DNA from: Brevibacillus ruminantium
GTDB taxonomy: Bacteria > Bacillota > Bacilli > Brevibacillales > Brevibacillaceae
DNA: 64,000 nt
Direction: 5' to 3'
NCBI RefSeq assembly: GCF_023746555.1
Contig: NZ_CP098755.1
Coordinates: 245,001-309,000, forward strand
A program made the position numbers and the translations under genes. Positions 38,699 to 48,456 of this stretch are shown piece after piece; position 1 is the stretch's first letter, and each line of letters starts with the position of its first letter. A model generated the notes under the pieces. It saw only the letters and a program-made list of their open reading frames with translations. It did no database searches and was not told where the DNA came from.

Positions 38699-38953
38699 AT
38701 GTCTTATGAAAAAGTAGAGCGGGCCAAGGAGCTAACGATCGGCGTCAAACAGACGATGAAAGCCGTGGAACACCAACAGGTAGAAGCGGTCTATATCGCA
38801 GTAGATGCTGACAAGCGACTGACCCATAAAGTCGAGCTCCTTTGCAAGGAGAAGGGTGTGCCAGTCATTCACGTCGATTCTATGCGCCGTTTAGGAAAAG
38901 CGTGTGGAATAGAAGTGGGAGCGGCAACTGCCGCGATAAAGAAAAGTGGTTAA
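38699..38953 (+). CDS. L7Ae-family K-turn RNA-binding protein (YbxF / L7Ae-like)
   Basis: 84 residues from ATG 38699, 11 bases after GGAGG; an ATG at 38690 is only 2 bases from the site. RRLGKACGIEVGAATAAI is the L7Ae/YbxF hallmark, and the family binds kink-turn RNA. It precedes rpsL as in B. subtilis. The start MSYEKV matches YbxF. Confidence 0.92.
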   Translation: MSYEKVERAKELTIGVKQTMKAVEHQQVEAVYIAVDADKRLTHKVELLCKEKGVPVIHVDSMRRLGKACGIEVGAATAAIKKSG

Positions 38954-39075
38954 CGATGTTTTTGTTTGCGGTCAGTTTATGATTGGCCGTTTGACAAAGA
39001 CTTTCTATTTGACCAAAGATGACTCACCTGGATCTGTGGTCTTAAGATTGGGTAATAAGAAGGGAGGTAACATCC

Positions 39076-39507
39076 ATGCCTACAATGAACCAATTGGTGC
39101 GTAAAGGTCGCAAGGACAAGGTTGTGAAGTCGAAGTCCCCAGCTCTGCAAAAGGGGTACAACAGCTTCAAAAAAGCTCAAACCAACCAAAGCTCTCCTCA
39201 AAAACGCGGTGTCTGCACTCGTGTGGGTACCATGACTCCGAAAAAACCGAACTCCGCGTTGCGTAAATACGCTCGTGTGCGTTTGACTAACGGTATCGAG
39301 GTTACAGCTTACATCGGTGGTATTGGCCACAACCTGCAAGAGCATAGCGTCGTGCTGGTTCGCGGCGGTCGTGTAAAAGACTTGCCAGGGGTTCGTTATC
39401 ACATCGTTCGTGGTGCGCTTGACACTGCTGGTGTGAACAACCGTAAACAAGGTCGTTCCAAATATGGTACGAAGCGTCCAAAACCGGGCCAAGCAGCAAA
39501 AAAATAA
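39076..39507 (+). CDS. rpsL: Ribosomal protein S12
   Basis: 143 residues. The decoding-site loop [11 protein letters not shown] has wild-type K56, and [13 protein letters not shown] is also wild type, so streptomycin sensitivity is expected at these sites. The Gram-positive insertion [20 protein letters not shown] is present. The start follows AAGGGAGGT. It is first of the str genes rpsL-rpsG-fusA-tuf. Confidence 0.97.
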   Translation: MPTMNQLVRKGRKDKVVKSKSPALQKGYNSFKKAQTNQSSPQKRGVCTRVGTMTPKKPNSALRKYARVRLTNGIEVTAYIGGIGHNLQEHSVVLVRGGRVKDLPGVRYHIVRGALDTAGVNNRKQGRSKYGTKRPKPGQAAKK

Positions 39508-39560
39508 TCGCCGCATGATGCTGGCGTAAACGTAAAATTCGATGAGAAGGAGGGAATACG

Positions 39561-40031
39561 ATGCCACGTAAAGGTCCTGTAACCCGTCGTGACGTACTGC
39601 CTGATCCAATTCACAACAGCAAGCTGGTTACTCGTCTGATCAACCGCTTGATGCTGGATGGTAAACGCGGTGTTGCACAGAATCTCTTGTACAATGCATT
39701 TGACATTATTCAGGAGCGCACTGGTCGCAACCCAATGGAAGTGTTTGAAGAAGCACTGAAAAACGTAATGCCTGTATTGGAGGTTAAAGCTCGTCGTGTT
39801 GGTGGTGCAAACTACCAAGTACCGATCGAAGTAAAACCTGAGCGCCGTACGACTCTTGGTCTGCGTTGGTTGGTTAACTACTCCCGCACTCGCGGTGAGA
39901 AAACCATGGAACAACGTCTGGCTAACGAAATTATGGACGCTGCAAACAACACAGGTGCAGCAGTGAAAAAGCGTGAAGACACGCACAAGATGGCTGAAGC
40001 AAACAAAGCGTTTGCACACTATCGCTGGTAG
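39561..40031 (+). CDS. rpsG: Ribosomal protein S7
   Basis: 156 residues, standard length. [31 protein letters not shown] and [19 protein letters not shown] are family signatures. It nucleates 30S head assembly and lines the E site. ATG 39561 follows AGAAGGAGGG. It lies 69 bases before fusA. Confidence 0.97.
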   Translation: MPRKGPVTRRDVLPDPIHNSKLVTRLINRLMLDGKRGVAQNLLYNAFDIIQERTGRNPMEVFEEALKNVMPVLEVKARRVGGANYQVPIEVKPERRTTLGLRWLVNYSRTRGEKTMEQRLANEIMDAANNTGAAVKKREDTHKMAEANKAFAHYRW

Positions 40032-40100
40032 TATTCAAAGCGGGTGTTCGAAGTGGATACCCGCATATTCTTACATTCGAGTATGGAAGGAGCATACCCA

Positions 40101-42179
40101 ATGGCTCGCGAGTTCTCTTTAGCGAATACGCGGAACATCGGTATCATGGCACACATTGATGCCGGTAAGACGACCACCACTGAGCGTATTCTGTTCTACA
40201 CCGGTCGCGTGCACAAGATTGGTGAAACCCATGAAGGTGCTGCAACCATGGACTGGATGGAACAAGAGCAAGAGCGCGGTATCACCATTACCTCGGCTGC
40301 GACAACCGCTCAATGGAATGGCCATCGAATCAACATTATCGATACGCCTGGCCACGTAGACTTCACCGTTGAAGTTGAGCGCTCCCTTCGTGTTTTGGAC
40401 GGTGCTGTAACTGTCTTTGACGCAAAAGGCGGCGTTGAGCCTCAGACCGAAACCGTTTGGCGCCAAGCTGACCGGTATGGTGTTCCTCGTATGTGCTACA
40501 TCAACAAAATGGATATCATTGGCGCTAACTATGATATGTGCCTGGAGCAAATCCGCGAGCGTCTGGGTGCAAACCCGGTAGCGGTTCAATATCCAATCGG
40601 TGCAGAAGACCAGTTCAAAGGTATGGTTGACCTGATCGAAATGAAGGCAATCATCTATACGGATGACCTGGGCAAAACTTCTGACCAAGCTGAAATCCCG
40701 GCTGAACTGAAAGACAAGTGCGAAGAGCTTCGTTTGGTACTCGTTGAAGCAGCTGCGGAACAAGATGAAGAACTGATGATGAAATACCTCGAAGGCGAAG
40801 AGTTGACCAACGAAGAAATTCGTGCGGCTCTGCGCAAAGGTACCATCGATTGCAAAATTACCCCGGTAATGTGCGGTTCTTCTTATCGTAACAAAGGCGT
40901 TCAGCCGATGCTGGATAACGTGGTTGCGTACCTGCCATCTCCGATCGACATTCCAGCGATCAAAGGTACTCTTCCTGACTCCGAAGACGAAGTTGAGCGT
41001 CCAGCAGATGACAACGGTCCGTTCTCCGCTCTGGCGTTCAAAATCATGGCTGACCCGTATGTTGGTCGTCTGACTTTCTTCCGCGTTTACTCCGGTGTTC
41101 TGAACTCCGGTTCCTATGTGCTGAACTCCACAAAAGGTAAGCGCGAACGGGTAGGACGTATCCTGCAGATGCATGCGAACCACCGTGAAGAGATCCAAAC
41201 CGTTTTCTCCGGTGATATCGCTGCTGCAGTAGGTTTGAAAGACACCACAACTGGTGACACTCTCTGTGATGAGAAAGCACCGGTAATCCTGGAGTCCATG
41301 ACATTCCCTGATCCGGTTATCCATATCGCGATCGAGCCGAAGTCCAAGGCAGACCAGGACAAAATGGGCGTTGCCCTCTCCAAGCTGTCTGAAGAGGATC
41401 CAACCTTCAGAACGCATACAGACGAAGAAACCGGTCAAACCATCATCTCCGGTATGGGTGAGCTTCACCTGGAGATCATCGTTGACCGTATGAAACGCGA
41501 ATTCAAAGTAGAAGCGAACGTAGGTGCTCCACAGGTTGCTTATCGCGAGACATTCCGCAATGCAGCTAAAGTGGAAGGTAAATTCGTTCGTCAGTCCGGT
41601 GGTCGTGGTCAATACGGTCACGTTTGGGTGGAGTTCGCTCCGCTTGAGCCAGGCAAAGGCTTCGAATTCGAAAACAAAATCGTCGGTGGCGTGGTACCAC
41701 GGGAATACATTCCTGCGGTCCAAGCAGGTATCGAAGAATCCATGAAGAATGGTGTACTTGCTGGCTTCCCACTCGTTGACATCAAAGCAACTATTGTTGA
41801 TGGTAGCTACCATGATGTTGACTCCTCCGAGATGGCGTTTAAAGTAGCTGGTTCTCTCGCATTGAAAGAAGCAGCGAAAAAATGTGGCGCAACTCTGCTT
41901 GAGCCAATCATGAAAGTGGAAGTTACTGTTCCTGAAGAGTACATGGGCGACGTTATGGGCGACCTGAACTCCCGCCGCGGCCGTATCGAAGGTATGGAAG
42001 CTCGTGCAAACGCACAAGTCATCCGTGCAATGGTACCGCTGTCCGAGATGTTTGGTTACTCCACGATCCTGCGCTCCCGTACCCAAGGTCGCGGTACTTA
42101 CGCAATGGTACTCGATCATTATGAAGAGGTACCGAAATTCATCGCAGAAGAAATCGTCAAGAAATCCAAAGGCGAGTAA
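40101..42179 (+). CDS. fusA: Elongation factor G
   Basis: 692 residues from ATG 40101 behind GGAAGGAG; an upstream in-frame start at 40044 would add 19 residues without family support. G1 [11 protein letters not shown]3 DTPGH and G4 NKMD are intact, followed by domains II-V. EF-G drives translocation and, with RRF, ribosome recycling. The sequence is close to B. subtilis EF-G throughout. Confidence 0.97.
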   Translation: MAREFSLANTRNIGIMAHIDAGKTTTTERILFYTGRVHKIGETHEGAATMDWMEQEQERGITITSAATTAQWNGHRINIIDTPGHVDFTVEVERSLRVLDGAVTVFDAKGGVEPQTETVWRQADRYGVPRMCYINKMDIIGANYDMCLEQIRERLGANPVAVQYPIGAEDQFKGMVDLIEMKAIIYTDDLGKTSDQAEIPAELKDKCEELRLVLVEAAAEQDEELMMKYLEGEELTNEEIRAALRKGTIDCKITPVMCGSSYRNKGVQPMLDNVVAYLPSPIDIPAIKGTLPDSEDEVERPADDNGPFSALAFKIMADPYVGRLTFFRVYSGVLNSGSYVLNSTKGKRERVGRILQMHANHREEIQTVFSGDIAAAVGLKDTTTGDTLCDEKAPVILESMTFPDPVIHIAIEPKSKADQDKMGVALSKLSEEDPTFRTHTDEETGQTIISGMGELHLEIIVDRMKREFKVEANVGAPQVAYRETFRNAAKVEGKFVRQSGGRGQYGHVWVEFAPLEPGKGFEFENKIVGGVVPREYIPAVQAGIEESMKNGVLAGFPLVDIKATIVDGSYHDVDSSEMAFKVAGSLALKEAAKKCGATLLEPIMKVEVTVPEEYMGDVMGDLNSRRGRIEGMEARANAQVIRAMVPLSEMFGYSTILRSRTQGRGTYAMVLDHYEEVPKFIAEEIVKKSKGE

Positions 42180-42206
42180 TTTTCGCTATCGGCTTTATCT
42201 TGAAAC

Positions 42207-42267
42207 AAGAAAGGTTTACAATATGTTAGGGTAACACCTTTGATAGAGTAGACCTTTCTTCACCCTA
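42207..42267 (+). promoter_or_regulatory. Structured leader between fusA and tuf (possible pseudoknot)
   Basis: AAGAAAGGT (42207-42215) is complementary to ACCTTTCTT (42252-42260). TAGGGT (42227-42232), inside that loop, is complementary to ACCCTA (42262-42267) outside it, giving an H-type pseudoknot topology. AAAGGT can alternatively pair with ACCTTT (42236-42241). A -10-like TACAAT (42217-42222) with weak -35 TTTATC may mark a tuf promoter. Confidence 0.45.
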
Positions 42268-42301
42268 TAAAAACCCTTAACATTTAAGGAGGTTTCAAAT
42301 C

Positions 42302-43492
42302 ATGGCAAAAGCAAAATTTGAACGTAATAAACCGCACGTGAACATTGGTACAATCGGTCACGTTGACCACGGTAAAACCACTCTGACTGCTGCCATCACT
42401 ACTGTATTGGCTCAAGCAGGCGGCGCACAAGCAATGGCTTATGACACCATTGACAACGCTCCAGAAGAAAAAGAGCGTGGTATCACAATCAACACTTCCC
42501 ACGTTGAGTACGAAACTGCTAACCGTCACTATGCTCACGTTGACTGCCCTGGTCACGCTGACTACGTGAAAAACATGATTACTGGTGCTGCTCAAATGGA
42601 CGGCGCGATCCTCGTAGTATCTGCTGCTGATGGTCCAATGCCACAAACTCGGGAGCACATCCTGCTGTCCCGCCAAGTAGGCGTTCCTTACATCGTTGTA
42701 TTCATGAACAAATGCGACATGGTAGACGATGAAGAACTTCTGGAACTGGTTGAAATGGAAATCCGCGACCTGCTCTCTCAATATGAGTTCCCAGGCGACG
42801 ATATCCCAGTAATCAAAGGTTCCGCTAAAGAAGCTCTCGACAACCCAACCGGCGATTGGGCACAACGCGTTCTGGAACTGATGGAAGCTGTTGACAGCTA
42901 CATCCCTAACCCTGAGCGTGCAACTGACAAGCCTTTCCTGATGCCAGTTGAGGACGTATTCACGATCACTGGTCGTGGTACTGTTGCTACCGGTCGTGTA
43001 GAGCGCGGTATCGTTAAAGTTGGTGACCAAGTAGAAATCGTTGGTCTGGCTGAAGAAACAAAAACAACAACTGTAACTGGTGTTGAGATGTTCCGCAAAC
43101 TGCTGGATCAAGCAGAAGCTGGTGACAACATCGGTGCCCTGCTGCGTGGTGTTGAGCGTAAAGACATCGAGCGTGGACAATGCTTGTCTAAGCCAGGTTC
43201 CGTTAAGCCTTACACCAAGTTCAAAGCAGAAGTTTACGTTCTGTCCAAAGAAGAGGGCGGCCGTCACACTCCTTTCTTCGCTAACTACCGTCCACAGTTC
43301 TACTTCCGTACAACTGACGTTACAGGTATCATCCAACTGCCAGAAGGCGTTGAAATGGTAATGCCTGGCGACAACACTGAGTTCACCGTTGAACTGATCG
43401 CTCCAGTAGCGATGGAACAAGGTACTCGCTTCGCGATCCGCGAAGGTGGCCGTACTGTAGGTGCGGGCGTAGTTGCTTCTATCGTTGAGTAA
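42302..43492 (+). CDS. tuf: Elongation factor Tu
   Basis: 396 residues. G1 GHVDHGKT (19-26), G3 DCPGH and G4 NKCD are present with domains II and III complete. It delivers aminoacyl-tRNA to the ribosome. It starts behind AAGGAGG. It is the only tuf in this window. A terminator follows directly, so the S10 operon is a separate unit. Confidence 0.98.
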   Translation: MAKAKFERNKPHVNIGTIGHVDHGKTTLTAAITTVLAQAGGAQAMAYDTIDNAPEEKERGITINTSHVEYETANRHYAHVDCPGHADYVKNMITGAAQMDGAILVVSAADGPMPQTREHILLSRQVGVPYIVVFMNKCDMVDDEELLELVEMEIRDLLSQYEFPGDDIPVIKGSAKEALDNPTGDWAQRVLELMEAVDSYIPNPERATDKPFLMPVEDVFTITGRGTVATGRVERGIVKVGDQVEIVGLAEETKTTTVTGVEMFRKLLDQAEAGDNIGALLRGVERKDIERGQCLSKPGSVKPYTKFKAEVYVLSKEEGGRHTPFFANYRPQFYFRTTDVTGIIQLPEGVEMVMPGDNTEFTVELIAPVAMEQGTRFAIREGGRTVGAGVVASIVE

Positions 43493-43504
43493 TTCGATTT
43501 AAAT

Positions 43505-43540
43505 AAAAAACCCGACAGCTTATAGCTGCCGGGTTTTTTT
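43505..43540 (+). terminator. Terminator after tuf
   Basis: CCCGACAGCT (43511-43520) pairs with AGCTGCCGGG (43524-43533) with one mismatch and a TAT loop, flanked by A6 and T7. Confidence 0.92.
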
Positions 43541-43544
43541 ATGT

Positions 43545-43571
43545 TGTCACAACCGACTGTTCTTGATCGTC
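43545..43571 (+). promoter_or_regulatory. ECF41-type promoter of the sigma factor gene
   Basis: TGTCACA (43545-43551), 16 bases, CGTC (43568-43571). This is exactly the motif described for ECF41 autoregulated promoters. It lies about 140 bases before an ECF41 gene and directly after the tuf terminator. Confidence 0.8.
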
Positions 43572-43713
43572 ATGTATGGGGGGGAGTGAGGAAAAAGAGG
43601 AACCGGAGTATCAGCGTTGAATGAGTGGTGAATGGTGACTGTAAAGAACGGTGCGCGGGCTCGTTTGATTGGATAGAAAAGAGAGTATGAGGGAAGGGAA
43701 CTGTGATGCTTAA

Positions 43714-44583
43714 ATGGATACCCAACAGCTATATATCACGTACAAACCGCTGCTGTTCTCCATTGCGTACCGCATGCTGGGTACAGTAGCGGATGCAGAG
43801 GATCTTGTCCAAGATACCTTTCTGGCACTGGAGAAATTTCAGCAGCATAGTATCGAAAATAGTAAGGCTCTGCTTTGTAAGATTCTGACCAATCGCTGCA
43901 TTGATTTCTTGCGATCAGCAAGAAAAAAACGGGAAGTGTACGTGGGGCCCTGGTTGCCGGAACCTATCGTCTTTCGGGCAGAGGACCGTGAGCCGATTGA
44001 TGAGCTGATTCACCAGGAGCAATTGTCGATTGCCCTGCTGGCTGTGATGGAAAAGCTCTCCCCTGTCGAAAGAGCGATATTTATCCTGAGAGAAGTGCTT
44101 CATTTTGGGTACGAGGAGATAGAGGACATTACCGGAAAAGAGCAAGCAAATTGCCGAAAAATCTTTAGTCGCATCAAACTAAAACTGTCTCAAGAATTGC
44201 CTGAGACAAGAATCGACAATGAACAGCAAAGAGCAATGCTAGAATCTTTTCTCAAGGCTATTCAAACGGAGGATTCCACAGCCTTGCTGGAACTGCTGTC
44301 GCCTGAGGTCGTCCTGTATTCCGATGGTGGTGGTAAAGTAAGAGCAGCCATTCGCCCGATTGTGACGAGTGAAAGAGTCATCGCGTTTTTGCTGGGCATC
44401 GCAAGAAAACAAACGCCTGATTACCGTCAGGAATTTGCCAATGTGAATGGGGAGACAGGTATTGTTGTGTACAAAGGGGATCAGGTGTACAGTGTGACCA
44501 CTATCAGGCAGAGGAAAGGGGAAATTGCTGCGGTGTACACCATCCTGAATCCGGATAAACTGCACAGGGCGGGGCAACTCTGA
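43714..44583 (+). CDS. ECF41-family RNA polymerase sigma factor (SigJ-like) with SnoaL-like domain
   Basis: 289 residues. Sigma region 2 (AYRMLGTVADAEDLVQDTFLALEKF) and region 4 (LSPVERAIFILREVLHFGYEEIEDITG) are followed by a SnoaL-like C-terminal domain. All three ECF41 signatures are visible: WLPEP (80-84) in the linker, DGGGK (204-208, usually DGGGR) and NPDKL near the end. In this family the C-terminal domain acts as a built-in modulator, replacing an anti-sigma factor. The usual neighbour (a carboxymuconolactone decarboxylase or oxidoreductase) is absent; an EamA transporter follows. The ribosome site is distant (GGGAAGGGA), so the start is less sure. Confidence 0.92.
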   Translation: MDTQQLYITYKPLLFSIAYRMLGTVADAEDLVQDTFLALEKFQQHSIENSKALLCKILTNRCIDFLRSARKKREVYVGPWLPEPIVFRAEDREPIDELIHQEQLSIALLAVMEKLSPVERAIFILREVLHFGYEEIEDITGKEQANCRKIFSRIKLKLSQELPETRIDNEQQRAMLESFLKAIQTEDSTALLELLSPEVVLYSDGGGKVRAAIRPIVTSERVIAFLLGIARKQTPDYRQEFANVNGETGIVVYKGDQVYSVTTIRQRKGEIAAVYTILNPDKLHRAGQL

Positions 44584-44600
44584 TTCCATTTCTAAATCAT

Positions 44601-44658
44601 GGCAATCAAAAAATTGAAGTATAGCGACAGGCAATCCTATGCTAAAATTACGATTGCC
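44601..44658 (+). promoter_or_regulatory. Operator-like repeats around a promoter of the EamA gene
   Basis: GGCAATC occurs at 44601-44607 and 44630-44636 and inverted as GATTGCC at 44652-44658. A weak promoter, TTGAAG (44614-44619), 18 bases, TATGCT (44638-44643), lies between them, so the repeats could bind a regulator or form a hairpin. Confidence 0.45.
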
Positions 44659-44707
44659 ATCATGATGAAAAAAGAATGGTACAACGATCGGGGAAGAAGG
44701 TCCTGTC

Positions 44708-45634
44708 ATGAACAACAATGAACGCCTGTTATATCTGATGCTGGCTGGCGTCGTCACGCTTTGGGGGCTCAACGTGGTGATGGTCAAGTATCTGACAATG
44801 TTCCCGCCGCTCTTTGTGGCTGCGATCAGGATGACGGTAGCAGGTTTGTTTTTGAGTCCTATATTGTGGAAGTACCGAAATCAGATGAACATCAAGGGGA
44901 TAGACTGGCTGTTGATCGCCGGGGTGGGAGCAAGCTCGATTGCCCTGCATCAGATCACGCTGGCCTGGGGAGTCCGCTTTACTACGGCGGGAAACGCTTC
45001 GCTCATTTTGGGTCTCAATCCGTTGGCGACGGCGTTGCTGGCCATGCTTCTCCTTGGAGAGCGCATGAACTGGCGCAAGGCGCTGGGGATCGGTATTGGG
45101 TTTAGTGGAGTTTTGCTCGTAGTCATGTCACAGCATGGCGCCATCGAGATGAATGGCTGGGGAGATGCCATTATGTTTTTCTCCATGCTGATGTATGTAA
45201 CGGGCGGCTTGTTGATCCGAAAGCTGACAACCCGGGAGGTTCCCGTCCTTCTGATTACAGCGCTTTCGCAAATGGTGGGGGTTGTTTGTCTGTGGGGAGT
45301 GGCACTGGCTGACCAGCCGCTGTCTTTCTATCTGTCGCTAGATGTCACGCCATTCCAATGGTTTGTGATTTTTGTATCTGGGGGTCTCTCCACAGCACTC
45401 GGGTCGGTCGGCTGGAACTACGGCATTCGTCAATTAGGGGCCAGCAGAACGGCCGTGTTTTTAAATGGCATGCCGCTCGCCAGTCTCTTTTTTGCTGCAG
45501 TGTTCTTGGGTGAGCGCTTGCAGCTCTTGCATCTGTTGGCGCTGGTGATGATCGTGACCGGAGTCTATCTGGGGTCCAGGCAGGTTTTGCCCAAACGGAT
45601 GAATGCAAAAACAGATGTCATGACAAAAGCGTAG
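44708..45634 (+). CDS. EamA/DMT-family membrane transporter
   Basis: 308 residues with ten predicted membrane segments in two EamA repeats (about 8-140 and 150-295). LGERMNWRKALGIGIGFSGVLL and LGERLQLLHLLALVMIVTGVYLGSR are the repeat ends. Family members export amino acids or other small metabolites; the substrate is unknown. ATG 44708 has AGAAGG upstream. Its stop codon is part of the terminator stem shared with the converging globin gene. Confidence 0.92.
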   Translation: MNNNERLLYLMLAGVVTLWGLNVVMVKYLTMFPPLFVAAIRMTVAGLFLSPILWKYRNQMNIKGIDWLLIAGVGASSIALHQITLAWGVRFTTAGNASLILGLNPLATALLAMLLLGERMNWRKALGIGIGFSGVLLVVMSQHGAIEMNGWGDAIMFFSMLMYVTGGLLIRKLTTREVPVLLITALSQMVGVVCLWGVALADQPLSFYLSLDVTPFQWFVIFVSGGLSTALGSVGWNYGIRQLGASRTAVFLNGMPLASLFFAAVFLGERLQLLHLLALVMIVTGVYLGSRQVLPKRMNAKTDVMTKA

Positions 45635-45661
45635 AGACAGCTCCCTACGCTTTATCTTTTT
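45626..45661. terminator. Bidirectional terminator containing both stop codons
   Basis: AAAGCGTAG (45626-45634) pairs with CTACGCTTT (45645-45653). The EamA stop TAG (45632-45634) is in one arm and the globin stop (complement of 45645-45647) in the other. A T-rich run follows to 45661. Confidence 0.85.
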
Positions 45662-46040
45662 CCCATTGATTCACCATATGGTAAGCGGTCAGACGCAAGC
45701 GGTCAAAGATCTGGTCGCGAAGCTCACCGGCAAGCGCAATCTGGTCCATGGCCTTACTCATGCAGGACAGCCAGGCTTCTGCCTGTACAGCGCCAATAGG
45801 GAATCGCATATGCCGCGCCCGCAGCATCGGATGTCCGTGCTGGTCGCTGTATAATGTCGGACCGCCAAGGAATTGCGTGAGGAACTGATACTGTCTCTCC
45901 TTGACCTCGGTAAAATCGTCGGGAAAGAGCGGAGCCAGATCAGGGTGCTTCGCTACCAAATCGTAAAAAGCGTCGACCAGACGGGAGAGCGTCTCGGCGC
46001 CGCCTATCTGTTCATATGGTGTGATGAGTCGATCGGACAC
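45645..46040 (-). CDS. Truncated haemoglobin, group II (trHbO/YjbI-like)
   Basis: 131 residues. It starts at GTG (complement of 46038-46040) behind AAAGGAGG on the minus strand. The short 2-on-2 globin fold shows PYEQIGGAETLSRLVDAFYDLV with the distal Tyr, ARHMRFPIG with the proximal His, and AWLSCM with the conserved Trp. Such proteins bind oxygen or nitric oxide and help with oxidative or nitrosative stress. It is the only minus-strand gene in the tuf-rpsJ gap. Confidence 0.93.
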   Translation of the reverse strand: MSDRLITPYEQIGGAETLSRLVDAFYDLVAKHPDLAPLFPDDFTEVKERQYQFLTQFLGGPTLYSDQHGHPMLRARHMRFPIGAVQAEAWLSCMSKAMDQIALAGELRDQIFDRLRLTAYHMVNQWEKDKA

Positions 46041-46075
46041 AACCGATATCCTCCTTTATGCTTAGATACCTTTTC

Positions 46076-46108
46076 AGTATACCGTGTTTTTACTTCTATA
46101 TATAGAAG
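46076..46108 (-). promoter_or_regulatory. Globin promoter region with a 16-bp perfect palindrome
   Basis: On the minus strand a -10 TATACT (46081-46076) lies 36 bases before the gene. The expected -35 position (46104-46099) falls inside the perfect palindrome CTTCTATATATAGAAG (46093-46108), with no -35 consensus. This suggests a regulated promoter; the regulator is unknown. Confidence 0.5.
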
Positions 46109-46241
46109 AGATGTGTTAGAGAAGAGAGTTGTGAATGGAAGCCAATCCCGCTTGCCTTTGGGGGAAGAAATCAGTAAGATGGACAAAGTGAGCCAAAAAA
46201 GGTTCCGATGTACAAAAATGTGCGGGAAACCAAGAAAAAGC

Positions 46242-46270
46242 TTGCGTTGCCCATTTCATTTTAGTACAAT
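46242..46270 (+). promoter_or_regulatory. Sigma-A promoter of the S10 operon
   Basis: TTGCGT (46242-46247), a 17-base spacer and TACAAT (46265-46270). Confidence 0.75.
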
Positions 46271-46317
46271 ATTGAATGTTGGTCATGGACTTGCGATGAT
46301 GTGGGAGGTTGCTGACA

Positions 46318-46346
46318 CACCCGGCCCCTTTGCCATGACCGGGGTG
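46318..46346 (+). promoter_or_regulatory. Hairpin in the rpsJ leader
   Basis: CACCCGG (46318-46324) pairs with CCGG-G-GTG (46339-46346) with one bulged G. There is no T-run. The 46041-46405 gap otherwise holds only the globin and rpsJ control regions. Confidence 0.4.
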
Positions 46347-46378
46347 CAGGATATTTCCACGGAGAAATGTCTGTTTGA

Positions 46379-46714
<336 letters not shown>

Positions 46715-46761
46715 GGTTCAAATACGATACACACGTACGCGTTGTCTTAATAAACGCGATC

Positions 46762-46818
46762 TATCAAGTCTTCAAACCCCGTAAACAGCGCCCCTGCGCA
46801 TCGGCAGGGACCTTGATA
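46762..46818 (+). promoter_or_regulatory. Nested stem structure between rpsJ and rplC
   Basis: TATCAAG (46762-46768) pairs with CTTGATA (46812-46818) and encloses CCCTGC (46792-46797) with GCAGGG (46804-46809). No T-run follows. It fills a 145-base gap that is unusually long for this operon. Confidence 0.45.
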
Positions 46819-46859
46819 CAACAGTAAAGCATTGGAGATAAGCACAGGAGGTGGCACAA

Positions 46860-47489
46860 ATGACCAAAGGAATCTTAGGCAGAAAGCTTGGTATGACCCA
46901 AGTTTTTGGTCCGAACGGCGCAGCGATCGCTGTAACCGTCATCGAAGCAGGTCCTTGCGTAGTACTGCAAAAGAAGGATCAGGAGAACGATGGATACGAA
47001 GCTATCCAGATCGGCTTTGAAGACAAAAAAGACCATCGCGCGAACAAGCCGGAAAAAGGACACGCAGCGAAAGCTAACACTGCACCTAAGCGCTTCATCC
47101 GTGAAATCAACGGAGTAAACCTCGCTGAATACGAGGTAGGTCAAGAATTGAAAGCTGATATTTTCGCCGCAGGAGAATCGGTAGACGTTGCCGGCGTAAC
47201 CAAGGGTAAAGGTTTCCAAGGTGCGATCAAACGTCACAACCAAAGCCGCGGTCCGATGTCTCACGGTTCCCGTTACCATCGTGGCCCAGGTTCGCTCGGT
47301 GCGGTTGACCCTGCTCGCGTATTTAAAGGTCAATCCCTGCCAGGTCAAATGGGTGGCGACAACGTAACCATTCAAAACCTGGAAGTGATCAAGGTAGATG
47401 CGGATCGCAATCTGATCCTGGTAAAAGGATCTGTGCCTGGTCCAAAAAATAGCGTCGTACTGGTTTCTTCGGCTGTCAAGCAGAAATAG
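46860..47489 (+). CDS. rplC: Ribosomal protein L3
   Basis: 209 residues from ATG 46860, 8 bases after AGGAGG; GTG 46851 overlaps that site. [16 protein letters not shown] and [17 protein letters not shown] are family signatures; the long extension reaches the peptidyl-transferase centre. L3 initiates 50S assembly with L24. Confidence 0.96.
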   Translation: MTKGILGRKLGMTQVFGPNGAAIAVTVIEAGPCVVLQKKDQENDGYEAIQIGFEDKKDHRANKPEKGHAAKANTAPKRFIREINGVNLAEYEVGQELKADIFAAGESVDVAGVTKGKGFQGAIKRHNQSRGPMSHGSRYHRGPGSLGAVDPARVFKGQSLPGQMGGDNVTIQNLEVIKVDADRNLILVKGSVPGPKNSVVLVSSAVKQK

Positions 47490-47509
47490 TAAGGAAAGGA
47501 GGAACTGAC

Positions 47510-48133
47510 ATGCCAAAAGTAGCTCTTTACAATCAAGCTGGTTCGCAAGTAGGCGAAATTGAACTGGCAGACACTGTGTTCGGCATTGAGCCTAACCAAG
47601 CTGTTCTTTTCGATGCGATCGTTATGCAGCAAGCGTCCCAACGCCAAGGTACGCATGACGTAAAGAACCGTTCTGAGGTTCGTGGTGGTGGACGCAAACC
47701 GTGGCGTCAAAAAGGTACCGGTCGTGCTCGTCAAGGTTCCATTCGCTCTCCGCAATGGAAAGGCGGCGGTGTAGTTTTCGGACCGACTCCACGTAAATAC
47801 GGATACAAACTGAACCGCAAAGTTCGTCGTCTGGCGCTGAAATCCGCGCTGTCCACGAAGGTTCAAAACAACGAACTCTTGGTACTGGATGCCCTGAACA
47901 TCGCGGCTCCAAAAACCAAAGACATGGCGGTTGTGCTGGGTAACCTGAAAGTTGATCGCAAAGTGCTGATCGTAACCTCCGAGTTCGATCAAAACGTAGC
48001 GCTCTCTTCCCGTAACATCCCGGGTGCCAAGTTCATCGATGCAGCAGGCATCAACGTTCTTGACCTGGTAGCGTATGACAAAGTAATCGTAACGAAAGAT
48101 GCGGTTGCGAAAGTAGAGGAGGTGCTCGCCTAA
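47510..48133 (+). CDS. rplD: Ribosomal protein L4
   Basis: 207 residues. The long loop with [29 protein letters not shown] lines the exit tunnel. In E. coli L4 autoregulates the S10 operon; no such leader was identified here. It overlaps rplW by one base (TAATG), which couples translation. Confidence 0.97.
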   Translation: MPKVALYNQAGSQVGEIELADTVFGIEPNQAVLFDAIVMQQASQRQGTHDVKNRSEVRGGGRKPWRQKGTGRARQGSIRSPQWKGGGVVFGPTPRKYGYKLNRKVRRLALKSALSTKVQNNELLVLDALNIAAPKTKDMAVVLGNLKVDRKVLIVTSEFDQNVALSSRNIPGAKFIDAAGINVLDLVAYDKVIVTKDAVAKVEEVLA

Positions 48134-48423
48134 TGAAGAGCCTTCACGACATCATCAAGCGCCCTATCATTACGGAGCGCACCACTGACATGATGGCTGA
48201 GAAGAAGTACGTATTCGAAGTGCCACTGAAAGCCAACAAAACCGAAATCAAGCAAGCCGTTGAAAAAGTTTTCGGCGTAAAAGTAGAAGCAGTAAACACT
48301 GTTCGTGTTCCTGCGAAACCAAAACGCTACGGCAAATACTCCGGTTACACCTCTGAGTGGAAAAAAGCAATTGTGAAGCTGACAGAAGACAGCAAAGAGC
48401 TGGCGTTCTACGAAGGCGTATAA
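48133..48423 (+). CDS. rplW: Ribosomal protein L23
   Basis: 96 residues. [13 protein letters not shown] and the C-terminal half match the family. L23 sits at the tunnel exit and docks trigger factor and SRP. ATG 48133 shares its A with the rplD stop; AGAGGAGG lies inside the rplD end. Confidence 0.96.
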   Translation: MKSLHDIIKRPIITERTTDMMAEKKYVFEVPLKANKTEIKQAVEKVFGVKVEAVNTVRVPAKPKRYGKYSGYTSEWKKAIVKLTEDSKELAFYEGV

Positions 48424-48456
48424 CCACGACGACTACCGAAAAGGAGGGAATTTTAA

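Noticed and set aside
38954..39075. Possible promoter before rpsL
   Set aside because: TTGACA near 38991 has no acceptable -10 at 16-18 bases, so rpsL is probably read from the upstream promoter.
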